In this document: positions 61,601 to 64,000 of the stretch, piece after piece
Numbering within the stretch: position 1 is the stretch's first letter
How the letters are laid out: each line of letters begins with the position of its first letter
Notes under the pieces: generated by a model
What the model was told of the DNA's origin: nothing
The model's input: the letters and a program-made list of their open reading frames with translations, nothing else
Databases searched by the model: none
DNA from: Methanobacteriota archaeon
Lineage (GTDB): Archaea > Halobacteriota > Methanosarcinia > Methanosarcinales > Methanosarcinaceae
Direction: 5' to 3'
Assembly (NCBI GenBank): GCA_030054735.1
Contig: JASGVX010000089.1
Coordinates: 1 to 64,000, forward strand
DNA length: 64,000 nucleotides
Program-made: the position numbers and the translations under genes

Positions 61601-61702
61601 AATTTCCATTACTTCTCGAATTGAGGCAAGGCTCCTGGATAACTTAGGATCTGAAATATACTTATTTATGATGCGGTTTTCGACTTCTGTGAATCCAGGC
61701 AT
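58652..61702 (-). CDS. HD-domain / NB-ARC / TPR protein (STAND-type)
   Basis: 1016 residues. The N-terminal ~300 residues form an HD-type phosphohydrolase domain: DHGERHSERL (His50, His54), AGIYLHDIGMQ (His89-Asp90) and LLRFADELDI. Then an NB-ARC/STAND NTPase: P-loop VCGLGGIGKTQTALEY near residue 407, Walker B WLLVIDNADD, the sensor region ILLTSRLRV, and LPLALEQAGAFI. The C-terminal ~220 residues are kinesin-light-chain-like TPRs (NNLAGVYNSLGRYSDAESLY units). This is the effector-NTPase-sensor layout of bacterial and archaeal immune or programmed-death STAND proteins. A defence role is inferred, not shown. It is transcribed from its own promoter, next to an IS nest. Confidence 0.85.
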   Translation of the reverse strand: MPGFTEVENRIINKYISDPKLSRSLASIREVMEIIWAEEAPKIVRDFTDHGERHSERLAGFAEKILEVNPDAKFSEQEIYLLLAGIYLHDIGMQCDIVKYPEIKKKAESLGAEFHEDFTSQNTGGYSEKEQKEIRKNHHLLSAAWVDYLYEGKDPVLSHKIKSVPRNLVDDLIDVCKFHSKLSINDCSDYFNKYSKCRKKMVAALLRFADELDIDSTRVKIETVMIFSITPENMVYWWLHNYTNIDFIKSNSIRLTVDLHPEDFEIYGSFLRENYITRFKDKNQPVLNVLVGQKIPIVIDDSSDVLADTRVEKFPPEITAVLNEIMQKNAFSSDSKIPAISKNSDSETIQSLHSQPVQSLKDTISNIPYSRNRYFTGREEKLEQIRKALLADNTIAVSQSVAVCGLGGIGKTQTALEYTYRYRTEYEFIFWVKADSEDSIISDYVVIAKLLNLPVKNDSDLNNIVSAVLNWFRIHENWLLVIDNADDISFVKHYLPPDPKGHILLTSRLRVFDTLDIRLLDLEEMSPEEAKSFLLKRTEHTDPNQSELEALEKLVDELGYLPLALEQAGAFIRANNSSFKDYLVSYNKRGLKLLEKSTIDRSKYPDSISTTWLMNFEEVRKKSKVSADILFASAFLNPHEIPKEIFDKGAEELGPLISSEFNDVDMDPLVFDESLKPLWQYSIINRDAGSSTYDIHRLVQAVIRDGMEESEQKLWAERVVKAVNRAFPDVEYKNWELCDKLLPHAQICAEYIKLWKLETEESARLETEESARLLNEAGSYLHKRARFKESEELLKSSLDIREKILEPEHFDVSESLNNLGELYKDLGRYTEAEPLYLRSLEVRENTLKSDDTAIAESLNNLAGVYNSLGRYSDAESLYTRALEITEKALGPEHPDVGAGLNNLAGVYNSLGRYSDAESLSTRALKITEKALGPEHPDVGTCLQNLAFIYYEQRKYLKAKPYYERAIKVVEKTKGENSLELASLLERYASLLEKMRKNREATTKRNLAKRIRSNLEK

Positions 61703-61810
61703 ATTGTTCCCATCTATAAATTGCTTTTAATTTAGAAGAGAAGGATTTTCTAAGGACTTTCTAATAAACCCATACCATAAAATGATATAAATGTTGTTAA
61801 TTTATCACTC

Positions 61811-62657
61811 GGGGGCAGTGTGCCTAATTTTCTGTAAAATTCTCTATACCCTTTTCCTTGTAAAATTCTCTATACCCTTTTCCTCTTATTTTTTGATTAT
61901 TGTTCCATTATTAAATACTTATTTCCTGTAATCCATTCTTCATTTATATCGATAAGTATTGGTACTACGAGTCTCAATACTGATTCGTCATTCGGGAATG
62001 CCCCTACTACCTTAGTTCTTCTTTTCACCTCCTTATTAGTTCTCTCCATGATATTTGTTGTCCTTATCCTTCTCCAATGCTCTTTGGGAACTGCATATAA
62101 TTCATGGCATCATACTGAAACCCTTCAAGGGTATCATCTGCACCTTTATATCCCATCTTATCCCGTTCCATTATCAAATAATTGTATTTCTGACAGTCTA
62201 GCAATGCCTCTTTTATCATATCCGCTAGTTCTTTTTGCTTCTTTTTTGGAACCTTTTTCAGAGCTTGTCTCATTAGATGAAGGTGACAGGTCTACCAGCT
62301 TGATCCAATTAAACACATAAGGGATTTTGTATTCTATTGGTTTTGACAAGAATTCAGAGACCTTTTCATCCAGCTCTTTTGTAATCATGGAAACCGAAGA
62401 GGCTGAGACTCCCTTAACTCCTAAAGCAGTCATGACTTTATTCACCCTTCTAGTGGAAACGCCTTGAAGCTAAGATTCAGCTACAGCAGATAAGATAGAC
62501 TGTTCAACTCGGGAATGTTTCTCAAAGATCTTAGTTTCAAAAGGAAACTCACGGAATTGAGGCTTTAATAAATCAACTTCTCTATACTTCAGTAGTTCGC
62601 TAAAATTTTTCCTCCACCTTTTAGTCTAGCTCCATTATCTCAGACACCATATTGTGT
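61811..62657 (-). mobile_element. Decayed IS256 (Mutator) family element
   Basis: The minus strand still encodes, in several frames, LLKPQFREFPFETKIFEKHS, ALGVKGVSASSVSMITKELD and, after frameshifts, EHWRRIRTTNIMERTNKEVK plus RRTKVVGAFPNDESVLRLVV, the order of an IS256-type transposase. The catalytic centre is broken (frameshifts, stops and a gap after KIPYVF). A terminus GGCAGTGTGCCT is at 61814-61825 and its inverse at 62860-62871. Confidence 0.8.
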
Positions 62658-62867
62658 ACTCCGAGCTTTATTCCCCTTCAGGATCTGCTTCATCTGTTCT
62701 CCTCTCTTAATAACTGGAACTATGTAAGGAACATGATTATTTTGCAAAAATTCAAACACGTCTATAGAATAAAATTCTCTATCCAAACAGAGAACCTTAA
62801 TTTTAAAATCCAGTTTTTTGATAAGGTCAATAAAACGTGTATGAAATTCTTCGAATAACAGGCACAC
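62640..62867 (-). pseudogene. ISH3-like (IS4 group) transposase fragment
   Basis: 75 codons, FEEFHTRFIDLIKKLDFKIK, VLCLDREFYSIDVFEFLQNN and YIVPVIKRGEQMKQILKG: the segment around the second catalytic Asp (LDREFYS) of ISH3-type DDE transposases. It is missing both ends and is joined at about 62657 to the IS256 remnant. Confidence 0.75.
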
Positions 62868-62927
62868 TGCCTGAAAATACCTGGAAGCACTTTCATGCTA
62901 AGTAAAAAATTAGTGAACTACTGCAAT

Positions 62928-62959
62928 TGTAGAATTGGTTTGAGTTTTGAGACAGCCTG
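62928..62959. repeat. IS terminal sequence
   Basis: Second copy of the 32-base terminus at 26028-26059 (one mismatch), ending GAGACAGCCTG. It is probably the end of the ISH3-like element whose transposase fragment lies just to the left. Confidence 0.65.
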
Positions 62960-62999
62960 GTAAGTTCAGATTTGAAATGTTTATATTTCTCATTGAGGA

Positions 63000-63104
63000 A
63001 TGGCAAAGAAGAAAGTTAAGGGTCAGGACAGCAGTTTGCTGTCTGAGATAATGGAGCTAGACCAAAAGTTGAGGAAAGATTTTAGACTGATTTTGGAAAC
63101 TTGA
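63000..63104 (+). pseudogene. IS256-type transposase N-terminal fragment
   Basis: 34 codons with a GAGGA just ahead of the ATG: MAKKKVKGQDSSLLSEIMEL then DQKLRKDF. Homology to the other IS256 copies stops at about 63085, where unrelated sequence begins. Confidence 0.65.
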
Positions 63105-63423
63105 GGATGCAGATTCACAAACTGGAGAGGAGATTAAAGCTTTTTCCCGCAGTTTTGATATCCTTTACCTGAACGGAGAGTCCCTTCTAAAGAAAACCTC
63201 CCCTGAAAGAAGAGCTTTGCTTCAAATGAACGTTGCTTAGCAGGAAATGTTTCATCTTGCAAGAAAAATAGTTACTGCTCTTGAAAATAAATACCTTGAC
63301 ATAGATCCTCACCCTTCGGTAAGGCTGCTCGGAAAAAGGGATGCTTATACAATTATTTCGGAAAGGTCTTTGAGACGGAAGTGGCAAATGGGAAGGTCAG
63401 TGGAAAAACTAATAAAGGAATAG
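63091..63423 (+). pseudogene. Unrecognised gene remnant with in-frame TAG
   Basis: From 63091 a frame reads KLEDADSQTGEEIKAFSRSF, then LYLNGESLLKKTSPERRALL and QMNVA, a TAG at 63238, and on through QEMFHLARKIVTALENKYLD and PSVRLLGKRDAYTIISERSL to a TAG at 63421. The composition is that of real Methanosarcina coding DNA, but the N-terminus is cut off by the IS256 fragment. I do not recognise the family. UAG can be read as pyrrolysine in Methanosarcina, but a nonsense mutation in a dead gene is simpler. Confidence 0.5.
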
Positions 63424-63478
63424 AAGTTCAAATTTATGTAAAACCAACTAATTAAAAATCAGTCAAAAGGTTATGATA

Positions 63479-64000
63479 ATGGTTTCAAAGGACCTGCCCT
63501 TCACCAAAGAAGATATACTGAAAATAATGGAAAAATACCCCACTCCTTTTCATATTTACGATGAAAAAGCCATTCGGGAAAACGCCAGAAGAATGAAATC
63601 TGCCTTTAAAGATGTTCCTGGCTTCAAAGAATTCTTTGCCGTAAAAGCTCTTCCCAACCCTTTCATATTAAAGATCCTTAAAGAGGAAGGCTTCGGGGCA
63701 GACTGCAGTTCCCTGCCAGAACTGATCCTTGCGGAAAAAGCAGGGATGAGCGGCGATGATATTATGTTCAGTTCCAATGATACGCCGTTCGAGGAGTTTA
63801 TAAAAGCAAAAGAACTTGGCGGCTATATCAACCTTGACGATATCAGCCATATCCCTTACCTGGAAAAATACGCTGGGCTCCCAGAGATCATTTGTTTCAG
63901 GTACAACCCTGGACCCCTGAAAGAAGGAAATGCAATCATTGGAAAGCCGGAAGAGGCAAAATACGGTTTTACCAGGGAACAGATGTTTGAAGGGTACAGG
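63479..64000 (+). CDS. lysA: Diaminopimelate decarboxylase, N-terminal part (cut by window end)
   Basis: The first 174 codons. PTPFHIYDEKAIRENARRMK and EFFAVKALPNPFILKILKEE carry the PLP-binding Lys of the fold III decarboxylases. GFGADCSSLPELILAEKAGM and ICFRYNPGPL follow the lysA pattern. It would decarboxylate meso-diaminopimelate to lysine. I use the ATG at 63479, with AAAAGG 8 bases ahead; one at 63473 is in frame. The gene runs off the window. An arginine or ornithine decarboxylase-like role cannot be fully excluded from this part. Confidence 0.85.
   Translation, partial: MVSKDLPFTKEDILKIMEKYPTPFHIYDEKAIRENARRMKSAFKDVPGFKEFFAVKALPNPFILKILKEEGFGADCSSLPELILAEKAGMSGDDIMFSSNDTPFEEFIKAKELGGYINLDDISHIPYLEKYAGLPEIICFRYNPGPLKEGNAIIGKPEEAKYGFTREQMFEGYR

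Overview
The window is a piece of a Methanosarcina-type archaeal chromosome. The evidence is the complete archaeal RNA polymerase/str gene set with split large subunits (rpoB2/rpoB1 and rpoA1/rpoA2), archaeal EF-1A and EF-2, a formylmethanofuran dehydrogenase subunit B (methanogenesis), molbindin, a gamma carbonic anhydrase, a PKD surface protein of the PGF-pre-PGF type, and many decayed insertion sequences in AT-rich spacers. The species cannot be fixed from sequence alone.

Layout. 1-6.9 kb: a predicted nucleotidyltransferase, a repeat-rich PKD surface protein, a frameshifted membrane protein and a secreted DUF4139 protein. 7-19.5 kb: a peptide/nickel-type ABC transporter locus with two ATPases, two permeases (one frameshifted), three paralogous lipoprotein solute-binding proteins, two paralogous SAM methyltransferases and an MFS transporter. 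Uptake, methylation and export genes together resemble a metallophore or small-molecule scavenging locus. 19.5-20.5 kb: a nitroreductase gene framed by ~83-bp inverted repeats. 20.6-26.7 kb: TauE/SafE exporter, an oxyanion (molybdate/tungstate) ABC ATPase whose permease is a remnant fused to a decapitated ferredoxin gene, molbindin, fwdB/fmdB, IS remnants, and a gamma carbonic anhydrase.

26.8-43.2 kb is the most striking part: an island whose two ends carry direct copies of one MITE-like element. It holds a CPBP protease, decayed bacterial-type fragments (a transposase N-terminus and a radical-SAM sulfatase-maturase pseudogene) and a compact minus-strand operon: SpoIIE-type phosphatase fused to an RsbW-like kinase domain, a STAS anti-sigma-antagonist, an Sfp-type phosphopantetheinyl transferase, a MATE exporter and a 3003-residue nonribosomal peptide synthetase (A-T-C-A-T-C-A-T-R). 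The GC-rich, bacterial-looking DNA points to acquisition from a bacterium. The genes form a self-contained unit: regulator, carrier activation, assembly line, export. The reductase predicts an aldehyde or alcohol product.

43.7-58.1 kb is the conserved housekeeping operon on the minus strand: tRNA-Lys, rpoH, rpoB2, rpoB1, rpoA1, rpoA2, rpl30e, nusA, rps12, rps7, fusA, tuf, rps10. 58.6-61.7 kb encodes a 1016-residue HD / NB-ARC / TPR protein, architecturally a STAND immune-type sensor. 61.8-63.4 kb is a nest of IS256- and ISH3-like remnants and a decayed gene, and the window ends inside a diaminopimelate decarboxylase gene.
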